From Lachnospiraceae bacterium (GTDB lineage Bacteria; Bacillota; Clostridia; Lachnospirales; Lachnospiraceae), in assembly GCA_017405805.1 (NCBI GenBank), contig JAFQZU010000008.1, positions 80,981-144,980 of the forward strand: a stretch of DNA of 64,000 bases. The letters run 5' to 3'. Positions within the stretch are counted from its first letter, which is position 1, and each line of letters opens with the position of its first letter. A program made the translations under genes and the position numbers. The notes under the pieces were generated by a model. It had not been told where the DNA came from and did not search any database. It saw only the letters and a list, made by a program, of their open reading frames with translations. This document shows positions 29,184-39,949 of the stretch, piece after piece.

Positions 29184-29684
29184 TCAGGCTTCTGCTTTTT
29201 CAGAATCCTCTTTGGCTTCAGCGGCTTCTTCCGCCTTCTCCTCCTTGGCTTCGGCGAGCTCTTCTACTTTCTCTTCCTTGGCCTCGGCGAGATCTTCCGC
29301 GACGGCCTCCTTGATGGCCTCGTCCTCGGCGAGATCTTCCGCGATCTCTTCCTCGCCTTCCTCAAGGATCTCTTTGACCTTGCTTGCGGAATCCGTGAAA
29401 ACATCCTTCACTTTTCCGGCGGTCTCTTCCACTACGTCAAGAACCTCTTCGCCCTGGGGACCGATGGCTTCCTTGACCTTGCTGTAGGCCTCTGCCGTTC
29501 CGTTCTTGATGGTCGTGTACGTTCTGTTTGCGGCGGTCTTGAGCATTTCGGTCGTATCCGGCTCAGCAGCACCTTCGCCGGCTTCTTTTTTGGCCTTTGC
29601 GCTTTCTTCCATGTAATAGTAGGCCGTCGCCGCAGTGATTCCGAGCACTGCGCTGCTCAGTAACAGTCTTCCAAATTTACCCAT
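29184..29684 (-). CDS. Membrane-anchored acidic repeat protein (unknown function)
   Basis: 166 residues. Starts MGKFGRLLLSSAVLGITAATAYYYMEESAKAKKE with one N-terminal hydrophobic helix, as in YtxH-like anchored proteins, then a helical region with AYSKVKEAIG and AGKVKDVFTDSASKVKEILEE heptads, and a tail of Glu/Ala/Lys repeats built on (V/A)EELAEAKEEK. Strongly acidic and likely coiled coil. The ATG has AGGAG at good spacing. I recognise no catalytic domain; a YtxH-like cell-envelope or stress role is a guess. Confidence 0.7.
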   Translation of the reverse strand: MGKFGRLLLSSAVLGITAATAYYYMEESAKAKKEAGEGAAEPDTTEMLKTAANRTYTTIKNGTAEAYSKVKEAIGPQGEEVLDVVEETAGKVKDVFTDSASKVKEILEEGEEEIAEDLAEDEAIKEAVAEDLAEAKEEKVEELAEAKEEKAEEAAEAKEDSEKAEA

Positions 29685-29797
29685 TTTTCTCTCCTGTCCG
29701 GAGCGCTCACGGCTCCCATGCTGTTTCCTATCAAAGAACATAGTACATGATTTCCAATTAATTGAAAAGGCCGAATCGAAAAAAGATTATCCCCCGC

Positions 29798-31312
29798 TCA
29801 GACATCCTTCCACGCTTCCCTGAGGATCCCGACGCCCTCCCGAATTTGCTCCTCCGCCAGGGCGCCGTACCCCAGGACGATTCCCGGCACATCCGCCTGT
29901 CCGGCTGGAAATCCCCCTTTTGGAAGCCTGAATACGGAGAGCTTGTAGACCCGGACGCCGGCTTCCTCCGCCTTCAGGCGCAGCGCTTCCTCCGTCTCTT
30001 CGATCTCATCCGGCCGATACGGCCTGCCCGTTCCGGTGAGCTCCAGCAGCACATGGAGTCCCGCGCCTGCACCGCGTATCTTAAACCGCGGCTCCAGCGC
30101 GCGCAGGGCCTGGACCAGCACGTCGTGCCGCCCCCGGTAGAGGGTCCGCATGCGGTTCAGGTAGCGCTCGAAATATCCGTCCGCCATGAACTCATGGAGG
30201 ATGGCCTGGTCGATGCGCGACACCGTGCCCGAGTAGAAATAGCAGCGCTCCCGGTAGGCACACAGAAGTGATTCCGGCAGGATCATATAGCTGATACGGA
30301 TCGAGGGCGCGATGGACTTGGAAAAGGTCCCCATGTAGATCACTTTTCCCGCCCCGTCCTGGGACTGCAGCGCGGGAACGGGTTTCCCCCGGTAGCGGAA
30401 TTCCGAGTCATAATCGTCCTCGATGATATACCGCCTGCTCTCCTCCCCCGCCCACCGCAGGATCTGGGCGCGGCGTGCGACGGGCATCAGGGTTCCCACG
30501 GGAAACTGATGGGCGGGCATCACGTAGGCCAGCTGGAAGCGCTCCGGATCCGGACGGTCCGCCATGACCGCCTCGAGAGAATCCGCCCGCATGCCCTCCC
30601 GGTCCATGCATACGCTCCGGACATCCCATCCGAGCGCGTCAAAAATGCGGCCCGCACGCAGGTAGGTCGGCGATTCCATGCCGATCCGCACCTGCCTCCC
30701 CAGGATCTGCCCCAGGAGCATCATAAGATAGTCATTTCCCGCCCCCACGATCACCTGGTCCGGCGTACACTTTACGCCGCGCGACAGATGAAGATAGTGC
30801 GCGATCGTGCTGCGCAGCGCCGGGTCGCCCGCCGCGTCGCCGGACCGAAAGAGCTCGGCCCTGGTCCCGACAAAGATCCCCTTGTGGATCCTTTTCCACG
30901 TGGCGTAAGGAAACTGCCCCATCTCAATGAGCCGGGGCGAAAAATCGATCCGCACTTCCTTCTCCCGGGCATCGGGCGCCGCGGCGGATCCGCCGTGCGA
31001 AGGCGTCTGCGGCAGCGTCTGAACTGCCGCCTGAACGTCGTCACGCCCCGCGTCCAGCATAGCGTCGATAGCGCTGACATAGTATCCGCTCCCTCTTCTG
31101 GACCGGATATACCCCTCCGCCAGCAGCTGGTCATAGGCGAGCTGCGCCGTGCTGCGCGACACGCCCAGATTCCTGCCCAGGATCCGGGTGGACGGAAGGC
31201 GCTCTCCCGTCTGCAGGGATCCGTCCCGGATGGCCTCCCTGATGAAGCGATAGATCTGTTCGTACAAATGCCTGCCGCTGCCCTTGTCCAGCGTGATCTG
31301 TAAATCCTGCAT
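29798..31312 (-). CDS. MocR-type GntR/aminotransferase transcriptional regulator
   Basis: 504 residues. Residues 1-75 are a GntR winged helix (HLYEQIYRFIREAIRDGSLQTGERLPSTRILGRN in segments), joined by a linker to a fold-type I aminotransferase domain with YIIEDDYDSEFRYRG and the PLP lysine in MGTFSKSIAPSIRISYM. PdxR/MocR regulators bind PLP and control vitamin B6 or amino-acid genes; no such target is adjacent. Start chosen at MQDLQITLDKGSG with AAGGGG; the terminator of glnS lies just upstream. Confidence 0.9.
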   Translation of the reverse strand: MQDLQITLDKGSGRHLYEQIYRFIREAIRDGSLQTGERLPSTRILGRNLGVSRSTAQLAYDQLLAEGYIRSRRGSGYYVSAIDAMLDAGRDDVQAAVQTLPQTPSHGGSAAAPDAREKEVRIDFSPRLIEMGQFPYATWKRIHKGIFVGTRAELFRSGDAAGDPALRSTIAHYLHLSRGVKCTPDQVIVGAGNDYLMMLLGQILGRQVRIGMESPTYLRAGRIFDALGWDVRSVCMDREGMRADSLEAVMADRPDPERFQLAYVMPAHQFPVGTLMPVARRAQILRWAGEESRRYIIEDDYDSEFRYRGKPVPALQSQDGAGKVIYMGTFSKSIAPSIRISYMILPESLLCAYRERCYFYSGTVSRIDQAILHEFMADGYFERYLNRMRTLYRGRHDVLVQALRALEPRFKIRGAGAGLHVLLELTGTGRPYRPDEIEETEEALRLKAEEAGVRVYKLSVFRLPKGGFPAGQADVPGIVLGYGALAEEQIREGVGILREAWKDV

Positions 31313-31329
31313 ACGAACCCCTTGTGCGC

Positions 31330-31365
31330 AAAAAAGGGTGACTGACACATCGTGACAGGCACCCT
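31330..31365 (-). terminator. Rho-independent terminator after glnS
   Basis: Arms AGGGTG (31335-31340) and CACCCT (31360-31365) extended by a CTGACAC/GTGACAG pairing, then TTTTTT on the minus strand. It ends the guaB-glnS unit just before the MocR regulator gene. Confidence 0.85.
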
Positions 31366-31380
31366 CCCATTTTTATAAAC

Positions 31381-33069
31381 TTATTTGGCTGCCGGCAGCT
31401 TAAAGGAACTCTTGAGGCCTACGATCCGGTTGAAGACCGGCGCGCCGACCTTCGAGTCCTTATAGTCCACGCAAAAATAGCCGTTTCTCACAAACTGGAA
31501 CCGCTCGAAAGGCTTCGCGTCCCTGAGCGCAGGTTCCCCCCACGCCTTGCAGACCTTGAGCGAATTCGGGTTGAGATTGAGGGAACCGTCCTCCTCATTG
31601 TAGACGCCCTTCTCCTCATCCACGATATTTTCGTACAGCCGCACTTCCACGGGCACTGCCTGTCCCGCGTATACCCAGTGAATGGTGCCCTTGACCTTGC
31701 GTCCGGTAAAGCCGCTCCCGCTCTTGGTCTCGGGATCATAGGTGCAGTGCACGGCCGTGATGTTTCCGTCCCCGTCCTTGTCAAAACCGACGCACTTGAC
31801 GAAATACCCGTACATCAGGCGCACTTCGTTCCCGGGATACAGTCTTTTGTACTTGGGAACGGGATTCTCCATGAAATCCTCCCGCTCGATCCACAGTTCG
31901 CGTCCGAAGGGGATCTGGCGCTTGCCCAGATCCGGATTCTCCAGGTTGTTGTCCGCATCCAGCATCTCCACCTGCCGCTCGGGGTAGTTGTCGATGATGA
32001 GCTTGAGCGGATCCAGGACCGCCAGCATACGGCTGCAGACGGGCTTGAGCTCCTCGCGGATGCAGTACTCCAGCATGGCGTAATCCGAGGAGGACTGCGC
32101 CTTGGAGATGCCGCTCAGCTCGACGAAACGGCGGATGGATTCGGGCGTAAAGCCTCTGCGGCGAAGTCCGGAGATGGAGACGAGGCGGGGGTCATCCCAG
32201 CCGTCGACGATCCCTTCTTCGACCAGCTTCTTGATATAGCGCTTTCCGGTGACCACGTTGGTCAGATACATCTTCGCGAATTCGATCTGCCTGGGCGGAT
32301 GCGCAAATCCTGCCTCGCGCACGACCCAGTCGTACAGCGGGCGGTGATCTTCGAATTCCAGCGTGCACAGGGAATGTGTGATCCCCTCGATGGCGTCCTC
32401 GATCGGATGAGCGTAATCGTACATGGGATAGATGCACCACTTGTCGCCGGTGTTGTGATGCGTCATGTGGGCCACCCTGTAGAGGATCGGGTCGCGCATA
32501 TTGATGTTGGCGCTTGCCATGTCGATGCGGGCGCGCAGCGTCTTCTCGCCGTCCGCGAACTCTCCGTTCTTCATGCGGCGGAACAGGTCCAGGTTCTCCT
32601 CTACGCTCCGTCCGATGGAAGGGTCGTCCTTTCCGGGCTCCGTCAGCGTGCCGCGGTACTCGCGGATCTGGTCGGCCGTCAGATCGGAGACATACGCTTT
32701 GCCCTTGCGGATCTGATCCTCTGCGATCTCGTACATCCTGTCAAAATAATCCGACGCAAAAAAGAGTCTGTCCTCATAATCCGCCCCGAGCCACTTCACG
32801 TCCTCCTTGATGGATTCCACGAACTCCGTCTTCTCCTTGGTGGGATTGGTGTCGTCGAAGCGCAGATTGAACTTTCCGCCGTACTCCTTTGCCATCCCGG
32901 AATTGAGGATGATGCTCTTGGCGTGTCCGATGTGCAGATAGCCGTTGGGCTCGGGAGGAAAACGCGTATGGACTGTGTCGTATACGCCTTCCGCCAGGTC
33001 CTTGTCTATCTCTTTCTCAATAAAATGGCGGCTTACCTTTACTGCGCCAGTATCCGTCTCATTGCTCAT
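31381..33069 (-). CDS. glnS: Glutaminyl-tRNA synthetase
   Basis: 562 residues, class I synthetase of the GlnRS type: [17 protein letters not shown] holds the HIGH motif, followed by NLRFDDTNP and [23 protein letters not shown]. The anticodon-binding beta-barrels fill the C-terminal 220 residues. Charges tRNA-Gln directly, so this organism need not rely only on the amidotransferase route. In the KMSKS position it reads TGKRY ([12 protein letters not shown]) instead of MSKRK. Starts 9 bp after guaB. Confidence 0.95.
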   Translation of the reverse strand: MSNETDTGAVKVSRHFIEKEIDKDLAEGVYDTVHTRFPPEPNGYLHIGHAKSIILNSGMAKEYGGKFNLRFDDTNPTKEKTEFVESIKEDVKWLGADYEDRLFFASDYFDRMYEIAEDQIRKGKAYVSDLTADQIREYRGTLTEPGKDDPSIGRSVEENLDLFRRMKNGEFADGEKTLRARIDMASANINMRDPILYRVAHMTHHNTGDKWCIYPMYDYAHPIEDAIEGITHSLCTLEFEDHRPLYDWVVREAGFAHPPRQIEFAKMYLTNVVTGKRYIKKLVEEGIVDGWDDPRLVSISGLRRRGFTPESIRRFVELSGISKAQSSSDYAMLEYCIREELKPVCSRMLAVLDPLKLIIDNYPERQVEMLDADNNLENPDLGKRQIPFGRELWIEREDFMENPVPKYKRLYPGNEVRLMYGYFVKCVGFDKDGDGNITAVHCTYDPETKSGSGFTGRKVKGTIHWVYAGQAVPVEVRLYENIVDEEKGVYNEEDGSLNLNPNSLKVCKAWGEPALRDAKPFERFQFVRNGYFCVDYKDSKVGAPVFNRIVGLKSSFKLPAAK

Positions 33070-33078
33070 ATTGCGTCA

Positions 33079-34557
<1,479 letters not shown>

Positions 34558-34580
34558 CTATTCAATCTGTCATTGTTCCC

Positions 34581-35096
34581 TCAGATATGCACCGCTCTCG
34601 GCGCACGGTTCCTCAGGATTTCCAGCAGTTCCTTTCCCTGTCCGTAGGGATCGTTCAGATCCAGGAGCAGCATCGTGCCGTCCTCCAGGACGAACCCGTA
34701 ACGGCCCTCTTTGTCCGTCTCGGAGCCGGAGGTGAAATCCAGAGTCTTTATGGCGCGGGCGCGAAAAGGTTCCAGCTGGGGGGATCCGATGGGCGCTGCG
34801 ATCTGCAGAGAGCTCAGATCGTAGACGCCGATCTCTTTTCGTTTGGATTTTCGCAGGATTTGTGCCACGCGCAGTTCCTTGTCAACATAGGCGTATTCGT
34901 AGTCCACGTCCAGCTGCAGCCACAGATACCAGATTGCGGCGCAGGACGCGGCCAGTCCGACGATGCCCCAGATCCTTCCCGTAAAAATCAGTATAAAGAA
35001 ACACACTGCAAGAATGATGGCTGCGATAAACATCAACTTGATCAGTGTGCTTTTCTTTTTACTGACAACGATCTCGAGACAGCCCGTCTCCGTCAT
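34581..35096 (-). CDS. DUF6106-like membrane protein
   Basis: 171 residues. Two N-terminal hydrophobic helices (LMFIAAIILAVCFFILIF and WGIVGLAASCAAIWYLWL) then a soluble part with DVDYEYAYVDKELRVAQILRK, typical of the DUF6106 family, and VLEDGTMLLLDLND. Function unknown. The ATG at MTETGCLEIVV follows GTGAGG; an in-frame TTG eight codons upstream is possible. It lies 50 bp before guaB. Confidence 0.75.
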   Translation of the reverse strand: MTETGCLEIVVSKKKSTLIKLMFIAAIILAVCFFILIFTGRIWGIVGLAASCAAIWYLWLQLDVDYEYAYVDKELRVAQILRKSKRKEIGVYDLSSLQIAAPIGSPQLEPFRARAIKTLDFTSGSETDKEGRYGFVLEDGTMLLLDLNDPYGQGKELLEILRNRAPRAVHI

Positions 35097-35197
35097 AAAC
35101 GCCTCACTTTCGATGCCCAACGGGGCTATTTGAAATTAGTTTATGATATCATATTACAGATGGAGCGGGAATGCAAGAAAGATATTCAGTTCTTTGT

Positions 35198-36520
35198 TTA
35201 CAGACGCGTCACTACGAAGATATCGTAGATCGCCTGTATCGCCGTTTCAAAATCCTCATTGGCCACGCCGATGATAATATTGAGCTCGCTCGATCCCTGA
35301 TCGATCATCCGCACGTTGACTCTCGCGTGGGCAAGCGCCGAGAAGATCCTTCCCGCCGTGCCGCGCATGGACCGCATGCCCCGGCCCACAACCGCGATCA
35401 GTGCCAGATCCGACTCGATCTCGATGGAGTCGGGCCTGCAGTAGCGGTGGATCAGAGCGACCACGTTCTGCTCCTTGTGCATGAACTCGTCTTCGTGCAC
35501 GGCGATGGTCATCGTGTCGATGCCGGAGGGCATGTGCTCGATGGAGATGCCGTTGTCCTCAAAGGCCTGCAGGACCTTGCGGCAGAAGCCGACCTCTGAG
35601 TTCATCATGGCCTTGGAGACCGTGACGGTGCAGAAGCCTCTTTTGCCGGCGATGCCGGTGATGACATATCCCGACTTCTGGCAGGTGCTCTCCACGATCC
35701 AGGTGCCGCCGTCGGTCGGCGCGTTGGTATTGCGGATATTGATGGGGATACCGTCTCTGCGGACGGGGAAGATGGCCTCGTCGTGCAGGACGGATGCGCC
35801 CATGTAGGACAGCTCGCGCAGTTCGCGGTAGGTGATGGTCTCGATGGAGACCGGATTGTTGATGATCCTGGGGTCGGCGACCATAAAGCCCGAGACATCC
35901 GTCCAGTTTTCATAGACGTCCGCCCTGCAGGCGCTGGCCACGAGCGACCCGGTGATGTCGCTTCCGCCTCTGGAGAAAGTCACGATCCTCCCGTCGGGTC
36001 CGCTTCCGTAAAAGCCCGGAATGACGGCCCTGGGCGTCCTGTCCAGCCGCTCCCCCATCACGCGCTCCGTCTTGCGGATGTCGAGCATCCTGTTCTCGTC
36101 AAAAAAGATCACTTCCGCCGCATTGATAAATGGAAATCCCAGATACTCGGCCATGATCCGGCCGTTGAGGTACTCGCCTCTGGAGGCGGCATAGTCCTTG
36201 TCCGGCTCCTCGGTCATGATCCTGCGGATCTCCTCAAACTCATCGTCCAGGCTAAAGCCCGCAAGGCCGAGGCCCTCGATGATCTCGGTATAGCGCTCGA
36301 TGATCCTTTCCAGCGTCTTCCCGAAATCCTGGCCCGCCGCAGCCTGATCATACATTTTATAGAGCAGGTCCGTGACCTTCACGTCCCCGTCAAAACGCTT
36401 TCCGGGCGCAGAAGGCACCACATAGGCCCTGGACTCGTCTGCACGGACAATATCTCCAACTTTACGGAACTGAATGGAATCGGCGAGCGAACTTCCGCCG
36501 AACTTTACTATTTTTTTCAT
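35198..36520 (-). CDS. lysC: Aspartate kinase
   Basis: 440 residues, catalytic start KIVKFGGSSLAD and FSRGGSDITGSLVASA, followed by two ACT domains at the C-terminus (about 300-440; VTVSKAMMNSEVGFCRKVL and LALIAVVGRGMRSMRGTAGRIF). Phosphorylates aspartate at the head of the lysine/threonine/methionine pathway; the ACT domains suggest feedback control by an end product. Preceded by hom in the same operon (64-bp gap). A lysine riboswitch was not seen. Confidence 0.93.
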   Translation of the reverse strand: MKKIVKFGGSSLADSIQFRKVGDIVRADESRAYVVPSAPGKRFDGDVKVTDLLYKMYDQAAAGQDFGKTLERIIERYTEIIEGLGLAGFSLDDEFEEIRRIMTEEPDKDYAASRGEYLNGRIMAEYLGFPFINAAEVIFFDENRMLDIRKTERVMGERLDRTPRAVIPGFYGSGPDGRIVTFSRGGSDITGSLVASACRADVYENWTDVSGFMVADPRIINNPVSIETITYRELRELSYMGASVLHDEAIFPVRRDGIPINIRNTNAPTDGGTWIVESTCQKSGYVITGIAGKRGFCTVTVSKAMMNSEVGFCRKVLQAFEDNGISIEHMPSGIDTMTIAVHEDEFMHKEQNVVALIHRYCRPDSIEIESDLALIAVVGRGMRSMRGTAGRIFSALAHARVNVRMIDQGSSELNIIIGVANEDFETAIQAIYDIFVVTRL

Positions 36521-36584
36521 TTCTCTATCGTCTGTTTTTCTTATGTCTGTGATACTGATTTCTTTCTTTCAATGTAAGCGGGGA

Positions 36585-37796
36585 TCAGCCCAGCATGCGG
36601 ATAAAGGAGAGGACCTGCAGTCCAGCGGATGCCTCCGAGAACGCTTTTTCCGTCATAGGGCCGGTCAGCAGAGCGCACTCGCCCGTGACGCCCTCGGGCG
36701 CTTCCAGCATCATCGCCCCCGCATAAGCCGCAGCGGCTTTCTTCTCTTCTGCTTTGTCCAGTCTCACGAAATAGCGGAAGACCTCCTCTGCGGGATCCGA
36801 CAGCTTCATGATCTCGGGCTCCCACTTGCAGGCAAGTGTGTGTCCGGGGTTTCTGGCGCAGTCGATGACGTCGGAGACAACGGCGCTTGCCGTGGGGAAC
36901 TTGCCCGCGCCCCTTCCGTAGAACATCAGGTCATCCACCGTATTTCCATGCACGTACACTGCATTGAAGACGTCCTCCACGCTGTGCAGCGGGTTCGATG
37001 CCGGCACCAGATACGGGGCCGTTCTGACGAAGAAATTTCCCTCGCTGTCCCGCTTGGAAGTGCCCAGAAGCTTGATGGCCATCTGCATGGCTCTGGCATA
37101 GCGGAAGTCATTGACAGTGACGGAGGAAATGCCTTCGCAGGGCACGTCCTCGTAGCGGACGGTCCTGCCGCACATCAGGCTCGAGAGAATGGCGATCTTG
37201 CGGCATGCGTCATGCCCCTCCACGTCCGCCTCGGGATTCCGCTCCGCGTAACCCTTTTCCTGCGCTTCCTTCAGCGCCTCCTCAAAGCCGATCCCGGCGT
37301 GCTCCATCCTGGTCATGATGTAGTTGGTGGTCCCGTTCAGGATCCCCATGATGGACGTGATGTCCTCGGGCGCCATGGAGGTGTTCATGGGGCGGATGAT
37401 CGGAATACCGCCGCCGACGCTTGCCTCAAACAGATAGTTGCACCCGTTCTTACGGGCGATCTCGAGAAGCTCGGGACCATGCGCCGCCACCAGCTCCTTG
37501 TTGGACGTACACACGCTGATGCCGCGCTCAAGGGCCTTGCGGCTGAATGTATAGGCGGGCTCTTTTCCGCCCATGGTCTCGCAGATAATGCTGATCTCGG
37601 GGTCAGAAAGGATGTCCTCAAAGTCGTGCGTGATCCTGTCCGCGTACGGACTTCCCGGAAAATCCCGAAGATCGAGAATCCGCTTCACATATAGCCCTTC
37701 GCCGAGCCTGCTCTCTATTGCCTTCCGGTTCAGGTCGATCAGTTCGGCCACGCCGCCGCCGACCGTACCGAAGCCCAGAATTGCGATCTGTGTCAT
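36585..37796 (-). CDS. hom: Homoserine dehydrogenase
   Basis: 403 residues. NAD(P)-binding start MTQIAILGFGTVGGGVAEL, then the catalytic region with GGGIPIIRPMNTS, ILNGTTNYIMTRME and GHDACRKIAILSSL. Reduces aspartate semialdehyde to homoserine. The C-terminal ACT domain of longer homologues is essentially absent. Start chosen at the second Met because GGAGGG precedes it. First gene of a hom-lysC operon. Confidence 0.94.
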   Translation of the reverse strand: MTQIAILGFGTVGGGVAELIDLNRKAIESRLGEGLYVKRILDLRDFPGSPYADRITHDFEDILSDPEISIICETMGGKEPAYTFSRKALERGISVCTSNKELVAAHGPELLEIARKNGCNYLFEASVGGGIPIIRPMNTSMAPEDITSIMGILNGTTNYIMTRMEHAGIGFEEALKEAQEKGYAERNPEADVEGHDACRKIAILSSLMCGRTVRYEDVPCEGISSVTVNDFRYARAMQMAIKLLGTSKRDSEGNFFVRTAPYLVPASNPLHSVEDVFNAVYVHGNTVDDLMFYGRGAGKFPTASAVVSDVIDCARNPGHTLACKWEPEIMKLSDPAEEVFRYFVRLDKAEEKKAAAAYAGAMMLEAPEGVTGECALLTGPMTEKAFSEASAGLQVLSFIRMLG

Positions 37797-37899
37797 CTTA
37801 CCCTCCATGCTCTGTATTCTTCCGTGCCGAAAAACGGAATATAGCTGTCAAAGCTGAACGCTTTGATGGTAACACGCTGTATTTGTGTTTACAAGTTTT

Positions 37900-38187
37900 T
37901 TATTTATTCATTCTGGAAAACACCAGCTCATAGCCGTCGTCCCCGTAATGAAGCGAGCGGTTGACGCGGCTGATGGTGGCGGTAGACGCTCCAGTCTTTT
38001 CCGCGATCTTAAGATACGTCTCGTGGTTGCGGAGCATCGTGGCTACTTCAAAGCGCTGGGACAAAGACAGAAGCTCGTTCACAGTGCAAAGGTCCTCAAA
38101 AAACTTAAAGCATTCCTCTGTATCCTCTAAAAGGAGAATGGCCTCGAAAAGGTGCTGTACGGATTCTGTCCTGATCTTTTTGTTCAT
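37900..38187 (-). CDS. YerC/YecD-type TrpR-like DNA-binding protein
   Basis: 95 residues. TrpR-like helix-turn-helix: LSQRFEVATMLRNHETYLKIAEKTGASTATISRVNRSL in two segments, with the GASTATISRVNR recognition helix characteristic of YerC/YecD. The family's targets are unknown. It lies 100 bp upstream of hom and could regulate that operon or be a separate gene. Confidence 0.9.
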   Translation of the reverse strand: MNKKIRTESVQHLFEAILLLEDTEECFKFFEDLCTVNELLSLSQRFEVATMLRNHETYLKIAEKTGASTATISRVNRSLHYGDDGYELVFSRMNK

Positions 38188-38332
38188 ATGTATAACCCCT
38201 ATCGTGTTGCTTGGTTTACGGGATGTCCTTCTAATTTTACTCTTTTAACGCTGTAAAGTAAAGACGCGTTTCGAAACGGGTAAGAGCACGTCCCATAAAT
38301 ATTGCTTTACATTTATTTTTCCTTATGATATT

Positions 38333-38360
38333 TTGATTATTATGTACATAAATATACAAT
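38333..38360 (+). promoter_or_regulatory. Promoter of the cold-shock gene
   Basis: Plus-strand -35 TTGATT (38333-38338), 16-bp spacer, -10 TACAAT (38355-38360), in a very AT-rich stretch 58 bp before the start codon. A 12-bp perfect palindrome CGTTTCGAAACG at 38267-38278 lies between the divergent yerC and csp genes. Confidence 0.6.
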
Positions 38361-38417
38361 TATATAGGTATATTGTGCATGACTGGTTTTATTTTCACTA
38401 TTCTGGAGGGAGAAAAG

Positions 38418-38621
38418 ATGAACAAAGGCACTGTCAAATGGTTTAACAGCCAGAAAGGCTGGGGTTTCATAAGCGACGCTGAGGGCAACGATATTTTCGT
38501 GCATTATTCAGGCCTCAACATGGAAGGCTACAAGACTCTCGATGAAGGCCAGGCGGTCGAATTCGACGTGATCGAGGGCAAGAAAGGTCCGCAGGCAGTC
38601 AACGTGACCAAAATCAGCTGA
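38418..38621 (+). CDS. Cold-shock domain protein
   Basis: 67 residues, [23 protein letters not shown], with RNP1 (KGWGFI) and RNP2 (DIFVHY) single-strand nucleic acid binding motifs. An RNA chaperone of the CspA type. The ATG follows GGAGGGAGAAAAG. Single gene with promoter and terminator of its own; the leader is short compared with cold-inducible E. coli cspA. Confidence 0.96.
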   Translation: MNKGTVKWFNSQKGWGFISDAEGNDIFVHYSGLNMEGYKTLDEGQAVEFDVIEGKKGPQAVNVTKIS

Positions 38622-38646
38622 CAATCATAAAACACAGCGAATAAGC

Positions 38647-38706
38647 AAAGGACGGCACGCGATGAACACTGTCATATTGGCAGATCATCCGGCCGTCCTT
38701 TTTATT
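38647..38706 (+). terminator. Terminator after the cold-shock gene
   Basis: Perfect 10-bp arms AAAGGACGGC (38647-38656) and GCCGTCCTTT (38692-38701) with a 35-nt loop, followed on plus by TTTATT. It may also serve the convergent HPt gene on the minus strand. Confidence 0.75.
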
Positions 38707-38730
38707 GTCCGTTCCGATATATAAGCAGCC

Positions 38731-39063
38731 TCAGAGATTGCGGAGCATCTCCCTGGCATCCGCCACCTGCTTGAGGAGCGGCGCGTAATCCGTCCCGGTC
38801 TTTGCGCGAAGGAGCTCCGTTATCTCACTCACCGGCTCGTAGATCGGCGTCAGGGACAGGTTCCCGAGTACGCCCTTGAGCGCATGGGCAGCCTCAAAGC
38901 CGGCCTGCAGGTCCCCCTTCTCCACGGCTGCCCGGAGCTTCTCAAAGCCGGCGTCCTCCAGCGCCATGCCCACGAGCCGCAGGTAGAACGCCTCGTTGTT
39001 CATACATCTCGAAAGTCCTTCATCCACCTTCACTCCGCAGGAACGTAAGCTCTCAACCGTCAT
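38731..39063 (-). CDS. Stand-alone histidine phosphotransfer (HPt) domain protein
   Basis: 110 residues, a single HPt four-helix domain with the phospho-accepting His in AAHALKGVLGNLSL. Relays phosphate between a hybrid kinase and a response regulator. No kinase or regulator is in the window; it is the last gene of the dapA-dapB-hisA run, 49 bp after hisA, a curious place for a signalling protein. GAGGAGG precedes the ATG. Confidence 0.88.
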   Translation of the reverse strand: MTVESLRSCGVKVDEGLSRCMNNEAFYLRLVGMALEDAGFEKLRAAVEKGDLQAGFEAAHALKGVLGNLSLTPIYEPVSEITELLRAKTGTDYAPLLKQVADAREMLRNL

Positions 39064-39112
39064 CCGCTGCCTCCTCTCCGCTTTACAAAAATAAAAACCG
39101 ATAGAACCACTT

Positions 39113-39949
39113 CTATTTTACAACAGGATACACCTCTTTCGCAATGCGCTCTCCTGCCGCCTGCGCACAGGCCTCCAATTCATCCAGCGACAGCTGTCCC
39201 CCGAACAGATCCAGAGCGCTGCCCACCGTCACGTCCAGAAGACCGCCCGAACAGTCCGCGATCCTGTCCAGATCGCGCAGCGTATGGACGCCGCCGGCGT
39301 AGGTCACGGGAAAAGGCTTCTCCCGCCCCCTCAGCCACGCTCCGAGCAGCACCGCAAGATCCTCCTCGATCCCCGCGCGCTTTCCTTCTACGTCCGCCGC
39401 GTGGATCAGAAACTCGTCGCAGTGGCCGCACAGAAAATCCAGCGTCTCATCGCATACCGTAAGATCCGTAAAGGTCTGCCAGCGGTCGGTGACGACGGCG
39501 TAGGTCCCGTCCGGCCTGCGCCGGCAGCTCAGATCCAGCACCAGTCTCTCTCTTCCCGCCGCGCCGACCATTCGTGACAGGCGCGCCGGATCCAGCTGCC
39601 CTTTCTCAAAGACATAGGAGGTCACGATCACGTGGGATGCGCCGGCGTCGAGGAAGATCTCCGCCGTCTCCGGGGTGACCCCACCTCCCGCCTGCATGCC
39701 GCCCGGAAAGGCATGAAGGGCCTTGAAGGCCTGCCTGCAGTCCGCCTCATAGGCCGCTTTATCCGCCGCGGAATTGAGCAGGATCACATGGCCGCCGGAA
39801 AGCCCGCGCTCCCTGTAGATGCCGGCGTAATAGTCCGCATCCATCTGAGAGACATAATTTTCCGTGACTTTTGCCGCCGTATCCACCGTGCTGCCGACGA
39901 CCTGCTTGACCTTTCCGTCATGTATATCTATGCAGGGTCTGATCCTCAT
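39113..39949 (-). CDS. hisA: HisA, eukaryotic HIS6-like form
   Basis: 278 residues; phosphoribosylformimino-AICAR-P isomerase of histidine synthesis. Starts MRIRPCIDIHDGKVKQVVGST and includes DADYYAGIYRERGLSGGHVILL, QAGGGVTPETAEIFLDAGASHVIVTSYVF and VTYAGGVHTLRDLD, phrases of the fungal/plant HIS6 branch rather than the usual bacterial HisA (about 240 residues). The ATG overlaps the dapB stop by four bases. No other his gene is in the window. Confidence 0.85.
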   Translation of the reverse strand: MRIRPCIDIHDGKVKQVVGSTVDTAAKVTENYVSQMDADYYAGIYRERGLSGGHVILLNSAADKAAYEADCRQAFKALHAFPGGMQAGGGVTPETAEIFLDAGASHVIVTSYVFEKGQLDPARLSRMVGAAGRERLVLDLSCRRRPDGTYAVVTDRWQTFTDLTVCDETLDFLCGHCDEFLIHAADVEGKRAGIEEDLAVLLGAWLRGREKPFPVTYAGGVHTLRDLDRIADCSGGLLDVTVGSALDLFGGQLSLDELEACAQAAGERIAKEVYPVVK

